From positions 158,531 to 222,530 of the forward strand of contig CABFPE010000339.1 in assembly GCA_900660155.1 (NCBI GenBank): a stretch of DNA of 64,000 nucleotides, in the 5' to 3' direction. The notes beneath the pieces were generated by a model that was given only the letters and a program-made list of their open reading frames with translations, was not told the origin of the DNA and made no database searches. Positions 1 to 11,402 of this stretch are shown piece after piece (within the stretch, counting starts at the first letter, position 1; each line of letters opens with the position of its first letter). This DNA is from Hofstenia miamia (lineage: Eukaryota; Xenacoelomorpha; Acoela; Hofsteniidae). A program made the position numbers and the translations under genes.

Positions 1-27
1 ATATATATATATATATATATATATATA
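1..27. repeat. (AT)n microsatellite
   Basis: Pure AT dinucleotide run at the very start of the window. The ~250 bp after it hold no gene that I recognise. Confidence 0.9.
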
Positions 28-281
28 GCGTGAGGCAAAAGTCACGCCCCAGCAAAAATAAAGGGAAATTCCTTATTCAAATCCACACTGGTCACAGGAA
101 ATGCACTTTCAACACGATCCTCGTATCATGGTCTGGTGCGGCATTCTTGGACAAAGACTAATTTGTCCATTTTTCGGCATGTAATTCAAGTCGTTCTCAG
201 CTGTCTTATTACCGTCGCGTAAACCTGTTCAGTTCTGGGGTCTAGTTGATGCAGATATTTCGTTTACTATTGATGGCAGCT

Positions 282-529
282 TTGTTGTCTCACTTCGGCA
301 CTCATTGCCACGTACTCCTAGATGCTGCCAGTGCTGAACATATCCGCAGTAGTTCTAATTGCATTATATCTGTATTAGTCCAGATGCTTGTACTCTATTA
401 CATACTTAATCTGGCCTCGTTAATATATACTACTTTAAAATGCTTATGTCTTAATGGTACTCTTGGATGTTTTACCTCAGCGAGATTATGTTTTTGCTTT
501 TCTATATTGCTAACTGGTGATGCTAGATG
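282..529 (+). repeat. 5' LTR of the gypsy fossil
   Basis: This stretch is repeated around 4483-5184. It begins near a TGT and is followed by TGGTGACCC, a plausible tRNA primer-binding site. Boundaries are approximate because I could only align the two LTRs by eye. Confidence 0.7.
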
Positions 530-3500
530 GTGACCCTTGTACGTTAAAAGAACACTCTCTTGTTCTGAAAACTTCGACACTTAATGGAAATCATAAGTTG
601 TTCTTTAATTGCCAAGCTCAGCTATCTACTGTACCGAAAATTCTTGTTCTACTTTACTGTAGTTTTGAATTGATTTTTACGCATGGTCCTAATTCACAAC
701 TGGCCTCCAACTGTTTTACCACTGTAATACCTCTTTCAAATCTAATTTATTATATGAAAATGATGAACTATGCTCAATCATCTCTAAAAACTTTAACGAA
801 AACCGAACTCATGGAGCTGGTCATGGACCAAGCCGAACATATTAATGACATGGTAACCAGAATATCAGCTTTAGAGAGACAATTGCCTCAATCTTCGTCT
901 TCCCAAAATAAAGAAAATTTCGTGACACAGGTACAATTCGAAGTCTTTGAATCATCAATCTGAGAAAACCTAAATGTATTCAGAACTAACATATTGGAAA
1001 CAATAACAAATCTAATGAAACCAGATACTAACCTGAGTCGGCCTTCCCAAAAATCAGAAGCCAACACATTTCCTGAACAAACGCAGAGCATGGACCCAGT
1101 GTCGCCGTCACCAAGTCCGTCAGCCTTCCGACCAATATCGCCGCCAACAGCATCGCCGATGCCAGTAATGCCCAATGATATCCTAAACACCAAATCGAAA
1201 AAACTTATATCGATGCTACCAGACGAACCGTTAAAAACCGATCTTAAACTCCACAATATTTCACCGGCAAATTCGACATAAAGGGTCAAACATTCAGAGA
1301 ATGGATCGTACTCTTCAAAATATATCTCGTACAACAGCATGGAACCAAACAAAACGGAGCCACGCTAATGCCTCTCTTTTTGAAAGACTGCTCTACAAGT
1401 ATACCTAAAGCTCGGCGCTAATATCAAAACAAATTACAACAAAATAGTCAATGGAACCGAGAAGATATAACGTCCAATGAGGCAAGACTCATCAGCGCCT
1501 CAGGTGATTACTGCAACATTAAAGGAACAGTGAAAAACGCCAAGATGACATTACACAATGTCAAGTTCGAACTAGACATCCTCATCATGGATACAATGAA
1601 ATAGCTGCTTACCTACGAAATGATAATCAGTCACGACTTCTTATCAGAAAATCACTGCCTTATTGACTATTGCAATAAAACACTCACTATCCAAGAAAAT
1701 AAAAACGTCTCTGTATCACTAGCCACCAAGTGCACGACTACTTTGGAATTCTCTTTAACAGAAAATTTAAGATTAGAGCCCTTTCACTGGCAAATAGCGA
1801 AAATTAGATCTAAGAAACCCTTTGAAGGCAACGCAGTAATCACCAACACACGTGGCATCAAAAATTCGCTGGTAACAGTACTAAATAACGTGGCATTAAT
1901 CACCATCAATGAAGGCTACACAGCTATCTTCAACAATTCTGAGTCGTACCACTAAACAAAAACTCTATCACAATAACTGGAATGCCCCTGGAAAAATGCG
2001 CAGTCAAACATAAACCGATACTGCTATCGTCAACGGAAACAACCCAAAGCACAACAACATTGGTTCCACTCCTAACATTCGACACGCATCTTCACCTCAG
2101 CCAAGAGGAGCGCAACATGATGAACAATGTTATCAAAACAAACACTGCAGTGTTCAACAACGACAAAATAAGTGTGGGAAAAGCAATCTGCGTCGAACAC
2201 ATAATAGACACAACCCCATATGCCAAGTCTGTCAACGAGTACCCATAACCATGCAAGAACAATATGCGAAGACACTATCAGAACTGTAAATCATGGGATT
2301 ATACGACGTAGTCACTGCCCCTACACCTCACCTACAGCCTTCATAAAACAATTTGATAAACACCATCTATGTATTGATTTCTGCTAATTAAACAGCATCA
2401 CAAAAAAGGACGCATCTCCCCTTCCACAAGACGACAACTTTCTGTATGATGCTGCTAAACACAAAATCTTCTCAACATTAGATCTCTGCAAAGCCTATTG
2501 GCAGATACCCATGCGAGAACAAGATATAGAAAAAACTGCATTTATTACACCCTATGGGTTGTTCGAATGGCTTTATATGGCCTTTGGCCTCTGCAATGCG
2601 CCTGCTACATTTCAACGATACATTACCAGAATACTCAGAGATAACTGCAAACTGTCAGAAGGAGTTGCCGCATACATTGACGGCATTCTCATAGGGTCAT
2701 TCGATGTCACCCTTCACTCTCACCAACTAAACACCACATTGAAACTTTTATACAACGCAGGATTGCAAATAAACGCCGAAAAATGCATCATGGCCAAACC
2801 TACAGTAGTATTCTTTTGCAGTAACATAAATCCGCGATATATAAAAGACGTCCAACGTATCCTCGGCTTCATTAACTATTATCATATGTTCATTCCTAAC
2901 TTAGCCAAAAAAACACATATGTCAAACCTCTTGAAAAAACATCAATTCGAATGGTCGTGGAAACACCAGGAAGAACTAGAAAACTTGAAAAAAGCCATTA
3001 AAAACATTAAATCGCTAAACTCACCAATACCAGATGACCCTTTCATTCTGGACTGTGACACGAGCACAGTCGCCATTGGAGCTACACTAAGCCAAATGCA
3101 AAACGGCTAAGAATGACCCATACAATGGTTCAGCAGAAAACTAAACAGCAGTGAGCTAAACTATGGAGCCACTAAACTGGAAATGCTAGCATTAATTGAA
3201 TCACTTAAAAAATTCCGACATTTTCTAATCGGCGAAAAGAACTTCACCGTACGGACAGACAACAGTAGCCTGTTGGCTCAAAAAGTATGCAGGCGATCAC
3301 ATCAAAAATCAGCGAATATCTAAATGATTTTAACTTCACGATACAACACCGAAAAGGAAAATTACATACTAATGCAGATATTTGGACAGCATTGCCACAA
3401 TACCAAAGAGATCTCAAAAAACATGGTCTACAATGAGAATTCCAATTTATTCCTCAATGCTAGTACGAACAATTACCAGATATCAATACAGATAGAAATG

Positions 3501-4482
3501 GTCACCCTATAAAGCCCATGCTATCAGTTTTCATCGAAGAGGAAATCACGGCAGAAGAAATGGCAAAATCTCAAGCTAATGACAAAGTTCTTAGTCAAAT
3601 TATGGAACGTTTATGAAACCTGACATACATAATGGAATCTATGGCAACGAGATACTACCACAGACACAAATGGAAACTAACCAACTCTGGTATCCTTTAC
3701 GCAGCATCAACAACGCGAAACCTAATAGCACTGCCAGAATTACTACAAACGTGAAGTTATATGCAAAGTCCACAAACAAGGTCATAAAGGAGTGTACCAA
3801 ACCGAACTGACAATACACGAAAATTTTGTAACGCCCTATCTACGACCAACTATTGAGAATGTCATTAACAAATGTCAATCCTGCATCCTCCTCAACAAAT
3901 CACGTTTTCCAGGACAACGAGCCGAACTCGAAAAAATACAAGCAGAGTACACTAACGATATCGTCAATGCCGACATAGAACAACTGTCCAAAGACAACGA
4001 AGTTTACTCCTACGTACTTGTTATGGTCGATCATTTCACCAAATATTGCAAGGTGATACCTCTGAAAAATATTAAAGCTCAAACTACCGCAGAGGCAATT
4101 CTTAACAATTGGGTGTGCGTGTTCGGTCCCATGACCCAACTCATTACAGATCAAGGAAAACAGTTTGAAAGCTGCTTATTCCAAACATTAGCAGCTAAGC
4201 TAGATATCCTCCACACTCACACAACGATCAATCAAATGGTGACGCAGAAAGAGTGAATCTAACACTATTAAAACTCTTGAGAACCATTACATCCCACGTT
4301 AGAGGCAAACAATGGAGAGAAATCTTACCAATGGTGGAATACTTTTCTAACACCTCAACACACTCTACCACCAGAATCTCACCATACAAAGCCATGTATG
4401 GCCACGAAGCCTCAACTCCATTTTCTATGCTTTTAAAAGGCTACTGTGGGCCTATAGAAAACGACTGCGTAATGCAGCTCAT

Positions 4483-5184
4483 GTCATTGTCTCGCCTCGG
4501 CATTCATTGCCACGTATTACTAGATGCTGCCAGTGCTGAACATATCCGCAGTAGTTCTAATTTCATTATATCTGTATTAGTCCAGATGCTTGTNTAAAGC
4601 TAAGAATAGAAAATTGAAGAAATAATGCGAATTATTTTACGTACATCTTTGCTGAATGAAAATCAGAGTTGAGTTTAGTGTGAATTTTGAAAATCTGATG
4701 AATTACATTCAAACTAATACTTTATTCGTTGAGGCGACTTACGTCATTGATGAGTTGTAAATCTTTGATTTCAAGTATTTCCGTGAGAAATTGCTAGAAG
4801 GCTTTTAAAACCAAGTAGGCTATTTAAAAGTCTAAGATGTAATTCTCAAAGAAAGCAAAAAGTATTTGAAAAATTTTTTTGCAATCTCTGCTCAAATGTT
4901 AATCTGTTATGGAAGCAATACACATTTATTGGAATTCCCAAAATATAGTGAAAATTTTAATTANCCAGTGCTGAACATATCCGCAGTAGTTCTAATTTCA
5001 TTATATCTGTATTAGTCCAGATGCTTGTACTCTTACATACTTAAGCTGGCCTTGTTAATATATACTACTTTAAAATGCTTATGTCTTAATAGTACTCTTG
5101 GATGTTTCAACTCAGTGAGATTAGATGCTACGCTATCACTGTGTTTTTGCTTTTCTATATTGCTAACTATGATGATGCTAGAAT
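4483..5184 (+). repeat. 3' LTR of the gypsy fossil, interrupted by a misplaced contig
   Basis: Second LTR. Its sequence is present at 4483-4593 and resumes at 4965-5184. The piece between the two single-n joins (4595-4963) is unrelated and is probably misplaced by scaffolding. An (AT)n run follows at about 5182-5200. Confidence 0.65.
4530..5028. other. Unmerged 64-bp contig overlap around a misplaced contig
   Basis: Bases 4530-4593 recur exactly at 4965-5028. The first copy ends at a single n (4594) and the second begins after a single n (4964). The 369-bp piece between them is AT-rich with no coding sense. This is the signature of two contigs whose overlapping ends were not merged. Confidence 0.8.
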
Positions 5185-6135
5185 ATATATATATATATAT
5201 GTGGTGGATCCCGTACGGTTAATCGGGACAGGTTAAAATCTTGTTAAAAATTCTATTTTTGATTTTCAAAATTTATTTTTACAAATATTGCAGTATTACA
5301 AAATAGAAATTGTAGTAAAAGATTGAAGGATTCCTACTTGATGTCATTCTAGTCGTAATCTACAGTTTGCAATTCAAATTATGGGATTGCAGTAATGTGT
5401 TCACTATTTGAAAAAATTGACTTATTTAAGAGAAAATTATAATCGACTTCAACATGTTCAATCGCATTGTTGTCGCTAGATAATTTTTTAAGTTTCGTGT
5501 TCTATTCCATCTTGTATAACTACTTGCGCTTTGTACTATGGAAATTTGAGAAAAGTGTACAGCGCAATCTGAACTGATTTTCCCATAATACAAAGCCCAA
5601 GTTAGCAGTTCGGTATTAGGGAATGTTTTTATACTATAGTTTTATATTAGGAAATGTCCACATAAGTGAAAAAACACTTTCTAAAGCATTTTTAAATTCA
5701 CACATTTTTTATTAAAAAATTATTGAAGTTTTTATAAAAATAAAAATTTACACGCATACTTGTGCTTGGTACACTTTTCTAGAATTCTCTTATAAGCTTC
5801 GAACAAATATACGCACACCTAATATACAGTTTGGAAATGATTGCACATTCAAAGATATCAATTTAGAACAAATGTGACCTTCAGTATCTTACGGAAGTAG
5901 TTTTAATCGCGAATTTTTGTTAGGCTGTAGTTACTTTTTACACATCAGGGAAATTAAACACTATTTATAGGCGCGTAGATATAGTAAATCGCATCGACTT
6001 AGGTAAACATTTATATTGCATAATATTCATAACATATATATTTTGTATTTGATTCAGACTGCTCATTTAGAAGACACAGCAAGAAACAGCTTTGTTACTG
6101 AACCTAGGCACGTTGAGTTTAATGAATTGCTGAGC
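5185..6135. other. No gene seen
   Basis: AT-rich sequence without a convincing reading frame, RNA gene or element termini. It could hide small 5' exons of TONSL, but I see none with TPR-like coding sense. Confidence 0.5.
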
Positions 6136-6532
6136 TTAGTGTTGGCAAATTGCAGTAACCTTGAAACTGGTTACTGGTAACTTACTAGGCTAGTAAATCA
6201 CCAATAACTTTCTAGTAACCTCCTATAATACTCTGATGTCCTGCATTACCCATAATTATTGGGATATTTGTCTATAAACTACGTGCCAGTTAGTAGTTAA
6301 TTGCTTGTATGACTGCATTGATGCATGCAAAAGCGAAGACGCAATATTATATTTGATTAGCTGCCACTTTGTGGTGACCCTGACACTTGTCCTCACCAGT
6401 CACTTGAAAAGAGTTATTACTTCTTACCCCCGTTCACCTGTCGCGGTAAGCTGAAATTATGTTACAAGTAATGTTACTAATAACTTACTGGTAAGTATAT
6501 TTACTAGTAAGTAGTAACCTCCCAACCCTAGC
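6136..6532. mobile_element. Short hAT-like inverted-repeat element
   Basis: It starts near CTTAGTGTTGG and ends with CCCAACCCTAG, which are imperfect inverted repeats. Subterminal sequence is rich in GTAACTTACTAGTAA-type motifs in both orientations. There is no coding capacity. Such termini and motif clustering are typical of non-autonomous hAT elements. The target duplication is not clear. The right 283 bp recur at 6823-7105 through an assembly artefact. Confidence 0.5.
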
Positions 6533-7105
6533 NGAGCTACTCGGTAACGGAATTTCAAAAAGTTAACATTACTTCTACAAGTACCATGTGTCACACAATA
6601 AAAGTCGGATATTATTCTATCATAAATGTACACCAATAAATTGTTCAGTAATTTTTGACCAATCAAAATTGTCTGTATATAAATGGTATTTAAGATATGT
6701 ATGCATAACCATAAATCATTTTAAATTTATTCAATAACATGGATCCAATGATTACTGCTTCATTGATTTGAAATTCCTATATTTGTGGGGAATCTACTAC
6801 TGCAGGAATTTAAAAATTTTCNCCATAATTATTGGGATATTTGTCTATAAACTACGTGCCAGTTAGTAGTTAATTGCTTGTATGACTGCATTGATGCATG
6901 CAAAAGCGAAGACGCAATATTATATTTGATTAGCTGCCACTTTGTGGTGACCCTGACACTTGTCCTCACCAGTCACTTGAAAAGAGTTATTACTTCTTAC
7001 CCCCGTTCACCTGTCGCGGTAAGCTGAAATTATGTTACAAGTAATGTTACTAATAACTTACTGGTAAGTATATTTACTAGTAAGTAGTAACCTCCCAACC
7101 CTAGC
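6250..7105. repeat. 283-bp exact duplication flanked by single-n joins
   Basis: Bases 6250-6532 equal 6823-7105 with an offset of 573. The first copy runs into the n at 6533 and the second begins right after the n at 6822. The 288-bp contig between (6534-6821) is AT-rich and holds no recognised gene. This is best read as overlapping contig ends with a small contig wedged between them. Confidence 0.85.
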
Positions 7106-7515
7106 TGACCTGTCCCAGTAAACGAAAAATCTGGTTTAAAAATTCATTTTAAAGTAAATCAACCCTTCTCGTATTTTTAAGTTATAATTTCTAGCATAAT
7201 TGTTGATTGCAGAAATAAACGTTTTTGATAAGAATGTGTTTGTACAACGCGCAAGTATGCGTTTATTATGTGTGCAAAGCGCAAGGCTGTGGATCATGCT
7301 GACATTTTTCAAGTTTATTGTTTCTAGTAAAAAAAATCATTATATATCCAAATACTAATTATATTGACATTACCAAAATTTAAAAGTTACAAAAATGCAT
7401 AGTTTTCGAGAAATTATATTTGAAAGTTAATAATGTGTACAAAGAGCAATTTAGTGTGTTCTTAAAATGTACAAAGCGCAAATATGAGTGTATATATATA
7501 TATATATATATATAN
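7106..7515. other. AT-rich intergenic sequence, ending in (TA)n and a single n
   Basis: No gene seen. The stretch ends in a TA microsatellite (about 7492-7514) and a one-base join at 7515. Confidence 0.6.
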
Positions 7516-7763
7516 AAGTGCTAATCATTAATAAAATGAAAATAAATTATACAAAAATATATTTAAACAAGTTGCCTACGAGTTGACAACATGATGTACA
7601 CACATATACACACATATATATATATATATCTATATATATATATATATAGATATATATATATATATGTGTGTATATGTGTGTACATCATGTTGTCAACTCG
7701 TAGGCAACTTGTTTAAATATATTTTTGTATAATTTATTTTCATTTTATTAATGATTAGCACTT
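7516..7763. repeat. 248-bp perfect palindrome beside a contig join
   Basis: The sequence reads the same on both strands: AAGTGCTAATCATTAATAAA at 7516 is matched in reverse complement ending at 7763, with a TA-rich centre near 7640. The left arm starts exactly after the single n at 7515, and the right arm runs into the sequence before the first TONSL exon. A contig end folded back on itself by assembly explains this better than a biological hairpin. Confidence 0.85.
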
Positions 7764-7856
7764 TCGATATATAATAATTTTTTTATTGTTTTTTGTAAAG
7801 TTTAAACCAATAGAATAATTGTTCTCACAATAAATGTTTTAGCAGTTTTCTTTTAG

Positions 7857-9893
7857 GGCATTGATGTTTCCTCAGATGTCATGCTCATTGTTCGAATGAT
7901 CAGTGAATGTCTTCTTTCATGTGGTGACCACGAGTCCGCTTTAAAGCGTGGAAAGGAATATCTACAAATTTCTATTAAGCTAGAGGACGAGGTAGAAGAG
8001 CAGAGGGCTTTAATTACCATTGGACGAATACTTCTGTGTAAAGCTGAGGAACTGCATTATAAAGAGATTTATGAAGATGCTATCTCATACTTTCATAAAA
8101 GTTTGGCTAAATGCGATGCGCTCGAAGCACGAAGTGTTATTACCCCCCAGCTTGAAGCTGACATGAAATCAGGCATATATTTGAATATTAGCTTAGCGTA
8201 TGAAGGACTTAAGGATTTTAGTAACGCCTTAGTCTTTTCTCAAAAGGGAATTGTAGAATCACAAAGATATGATAATGACCAACTATGTAGGCTTCACTAT
8301 CAATATGCAACTGTTAATCTATCTATTGGCAAATATGATGAATCTGTGAAATCTGCGAAACAAGCGATTTCCTTAGCTAAACAGATCAATAATGAAGCTG
8401 ATTTTATTGACGATTGTTTAAAGTTGTTAACTAAAGTCTGTTTAAGAAGAGATGATTTGCTTGTTGCTAAACAATACCTGCACCAACGCTATAAGTTATG
8501 TAACAAGCGGTCATGTAGACAACAAAAAGAAGGTATTTTAAAAGATATTAAGAATTTAAGAACTATTATTGCATTGAAAAACAGTGAGCGAAATTTGCCT
8601 GAGCTTGAAAAAATTGCAGATCTTTATAGTTCTTTGGAGGCCTATTCACTTTCGATTTCTTTTTATGAGGATTGCCTTTTTTTAATTGACAGTACCATTA
8701 ATCCTGATCATTATTCTTCTATTTTATCTTCAATAGCAATGTGTCATATTGATAACGGTGCATTCGATAAAGCGCTTTTGTTCTTTACTCAGGAACTATC
8801 AATATTATCACCAACGAACTTGCTGGATGTTTATAAATGCCGTGTTAACATCAGTCATTGTTACAGCAGTCTCAACATTGATTTTGAAAAGGCCCATCAA
8901 AATTTATTACTGGCCTTGGATGTTGCTAATGAATTAAAAAGTGTAAGCAAAATTAAGTCATGTCTCCAAAATTTAAAGAATTTATGTAATCAATTCAATG
9001 AAAACTGTTTGGCTGAAAAGTATCAGGAAAGATTTTCTTCTAAATTTACTTCATCTGCTGAAAGCAGTGAAGAAGATAGTATGGAGGAGATATGTTCTCA
9101 GTCATTGCATAGTGAGGGAATATTATCATCTGATTCTGATATTGAAAAGGAGCGTGCCACTTCCAGAAAGAAGCAACAGTCTAAATTTCGAAAAGTCAAT
9201 GATAAAGGAGAAACTGCATTGCAAGCTGCTTGTATAGAAGGAAATCTACTAAAAGTTAAACATTTGGTAACTGCTGGACATCCTGTTAATGTGCACGATT
9301 ATTCAGGCTGGACACCACTTCATGAAGCTGCCAACCAAGACTTTGCTGAATTAGCTGAGTTTTTACTTGAAAATGGCGCCAATGTGAATGACCCTGGTAC
9401 GTTGAAGTCAGATTTATTAACTCCTCTGCATGATGCGTGTTCAAGTGGCTGTTTAGATACAATTGATGTTTTACTGAAACATGGTGCTGATATTACTGCG
9501 AAGGATAAATTTGGAAATTTTCCTTTAAATCACTTTAACACATTTTTGCAAAATAGTGATGTTGATCGAAATATTGTTGCGCCACTTATTCCAAAACTAA
9601 CACCTGATATCAGTGTAGCAAATCCAGATGAGTTGAGGAGGTGTTCCAAAGGAGATGGAAAGGCTTTATATTCTTCGCTATCTCCTGAAGTATCAAATAC
9701 TGAGGATTCTAAAGAAATTCCTCTTAACAATAATGGGCTTTCATTTGCAGATCAGTGCACTGATTCTACTTGTGACTATTGGGATATTCCAGTGAAAACT
9801 GCTTCTCGTAAAAGGCGGAAACTCACCTCTAAACGTCCTTCCCCAGATCCATTTTCAGCAGATGAACTTTTTGTGGAATCACCTTCTGTTGAG
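7857..9893 (+). CDS. TONSL: TONSL (Tonsoku-like DNA repair protein), TPR-ankyrin exon
   Basis: A large internal exon of 679 codons. TONSL partners MMS22L in the nucleus, binds new histones H3-H4 and supports RAD51-dependent repair of broken replication forks. The first ~390 residues are helical TPR-type repeats. An acidic, serine-rich stretch follows (about 399-436), then an ankyrin domain (about 446-560). In DYSGWTPLHEAAN and TPLHDA the positions equal to human D559, W563, E568, N571 and D604, which read histone H4 unmethylated at K20, are conserved. A basic KRRK segment near residue 650 could be a nuclear signal. The exon start follows a TTTTAG acceptor (7851-7856) and the end precedes a GTTAGT donor at 9894, both in phase 0; reading past the donor gives a stop within 30 bp. 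About 90 N-terminal residues known in other animals are not found upstream. The linker after the ankyrins is about 100 residues, far shorter than in human. Confidence 0.95.
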
Positions 9894-11402
9894 GTTAGTT
9901 CTAATTATTTTCGACAATAATTGTTTATGTAATTCAAGGTATATAATTGAGTCAACTTCATTATGATACGCTTATCTCATTATCTAATTAGGTTTTCATC
10001 TAACAATTCAGCATCTGAATTAAATTAATCAATTATTTCCTTGACCTAAAGACCAAATTTTCCCAAATGGACCTCTTGGACTTTATGAACCTGTGGTTGC
10101 CCCTACTAATAACATTTCCATCAATACATGTTTAAATATTAATTTATTGTTTATAATTTGGAGCCCATATACTCTTTCAATATCTTATTGTTTGTTTCAA
10201 ATATATTTAACATACAATTCATTGACATATTTTTATCTAAAAGCTTTTGTTATTCTCATCTTCAAAGAAATAATTAATTTTCTTCAATCAAATTCTAAGT
10301 CAGTGTGCAAAATCTCCAATTAAAAACAATTAAAAAATGCAAAGTTGCTATATTCTCAAAGTTCAAATGTTTTAAAACAAATTTACATTGACCTCTAATT
10401 AGTGATATAGTGATTTTGGATTTTGATTACTCGCATATATGATAAGAGATATCTTATTACATAGCTATAATATTTTTTGGATCCATAAAAAACACCACAG
10501 TCAAGTTGCTAAAGTTTTAAATGACGTTTACTCAAAACCACAATTTAACGATTAAGAACGTTTGAACAGTGAGACCGATTTGTCAAATAGCTACCGTTTT
10601 GAAATGAAAAATGTTAATTCAAAAAAGGGAGATAAATTGTTTGTTAGAATAGCTTCATGTGCTCAAAGAACAATGAACGCAGCTGCTAATATTGGTTCAA
10701 TTTGCGATAAATAATTCCAAATCTTGAATTTATAGGTACAACTTATTAATAATTATTAAATTAATATATNTGACCTTTCGAAAGCATTCGATTCGATTGA
10801 TCATAGCATGTTACTACAAAACTTAAATTTCTGTTTTTCTAAAGACAGTATAGGTCTCATACCTAGTTATTTATACATTGTGACTTTAACCTTCGAAAAA
10901 AGCGTCAAGAATTTGCGATTTTCAAAAAAGAATTGATGTGGAACTCAAAGGAAAAAGTATTTCCAATGTTCTGGGGGGGGAGGTTACGCATAAGTAGAAG
11001 GGACTTCCTTCCCTTCCCAACTTATTAATAATTATTAAATTAATATATTCAATTAAAATCCATTCTGATTTTTCATATGAGCTGACATTGTTTTAATCGT
11101 GCCTGGTTGCGAACTCGCTAAGGTGTCGTGCGCAAGGTAAGAATTCTAATTACAAATAGTCTTAAGCAGAAATTTTTTGCATATAATGAAAGCACATTTA
11201 TCCATATATGTGTCTATATCCCTGTATTTAAAAATTTCTTTATAGGATTAGAGAAAATTGTTTGAAAATTTGTACAAAATTTCCCAATTTTCATTTGAAA
11301 TATTCATTTATAATTCAAAACTGATATTCTTTGTTGTCACAACTATTGCAAATCACATATTTTTGCCGAATTGTTTTCTTAATTAGAAGCCTTATTTTTT
11401 AG
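9894..11402 (+). other. TONSL intron with a contig join
   Basis: A GTTAGT donor and a TTTTTTAG acceptor joining two phase-0 exons. The intron contains a single n at 10770. The 31 bases before that n recur at about 11020-11050, and 10771-11016 matches the tail of the tandem unit ending at 14612. The true intron is therefore probably about 280 bp shorter than shown. Confidence 0.8.
10771..11016 (+). mobile_element. LINE fragment, first copy (duplicate of 14368-14612)
   Basis: This encodes the same reverse-transcriptase piece (LSKAFDSIDHSMLLQNL) as the LINE remnant at 14.4 kb. The two copies are identical by eye apart from a G-run of 8 versus 7. It lies inside the TONSL intron as assembled only because the contig starts within the tandem unit. 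Confidence 0.75.

Larger units (their letters stand above)
282..5184 (+). mobile_element. Ty3/gypsy LTR retrotransposon fossil, broken
   Basis: A Ty3/gypsy-type (Metaviridae) element in + orientation, bounded by two related LTRs. Parts in order: a gag-like region (about 770-1280), an aspartic-protease-like stretch (about 1600-1700), reverse transcriptase (about 2400-2900, with gypsy-type FGLCNAPATFQR and a YIDG-type catalytic site), RNase H (about 3030-3400, starting with an LDCDTSTVAIGA-type motif) and an integrase zinc-finger and catalytic core (about 3800-4450, with CQSC and ITDQGKQF). The order protease-RT-RNase H-integrase is the Ty3/gypsy arrangement. The copy is clearly dead, with multiple breaks along its length. 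By eye the LTRs differ at about a dozen of roughly 210 comparable sites, so it is a moderately old insertion. The right end is disturbed by an assembly join (4594-4964). Confidence 0.9.

Noticed and set aside
8749-9237. Additional + frames inside the TONSL exon
   Set aside because: Shadows in other frames of the strongly supported TPR-ankyrin coding sequence.
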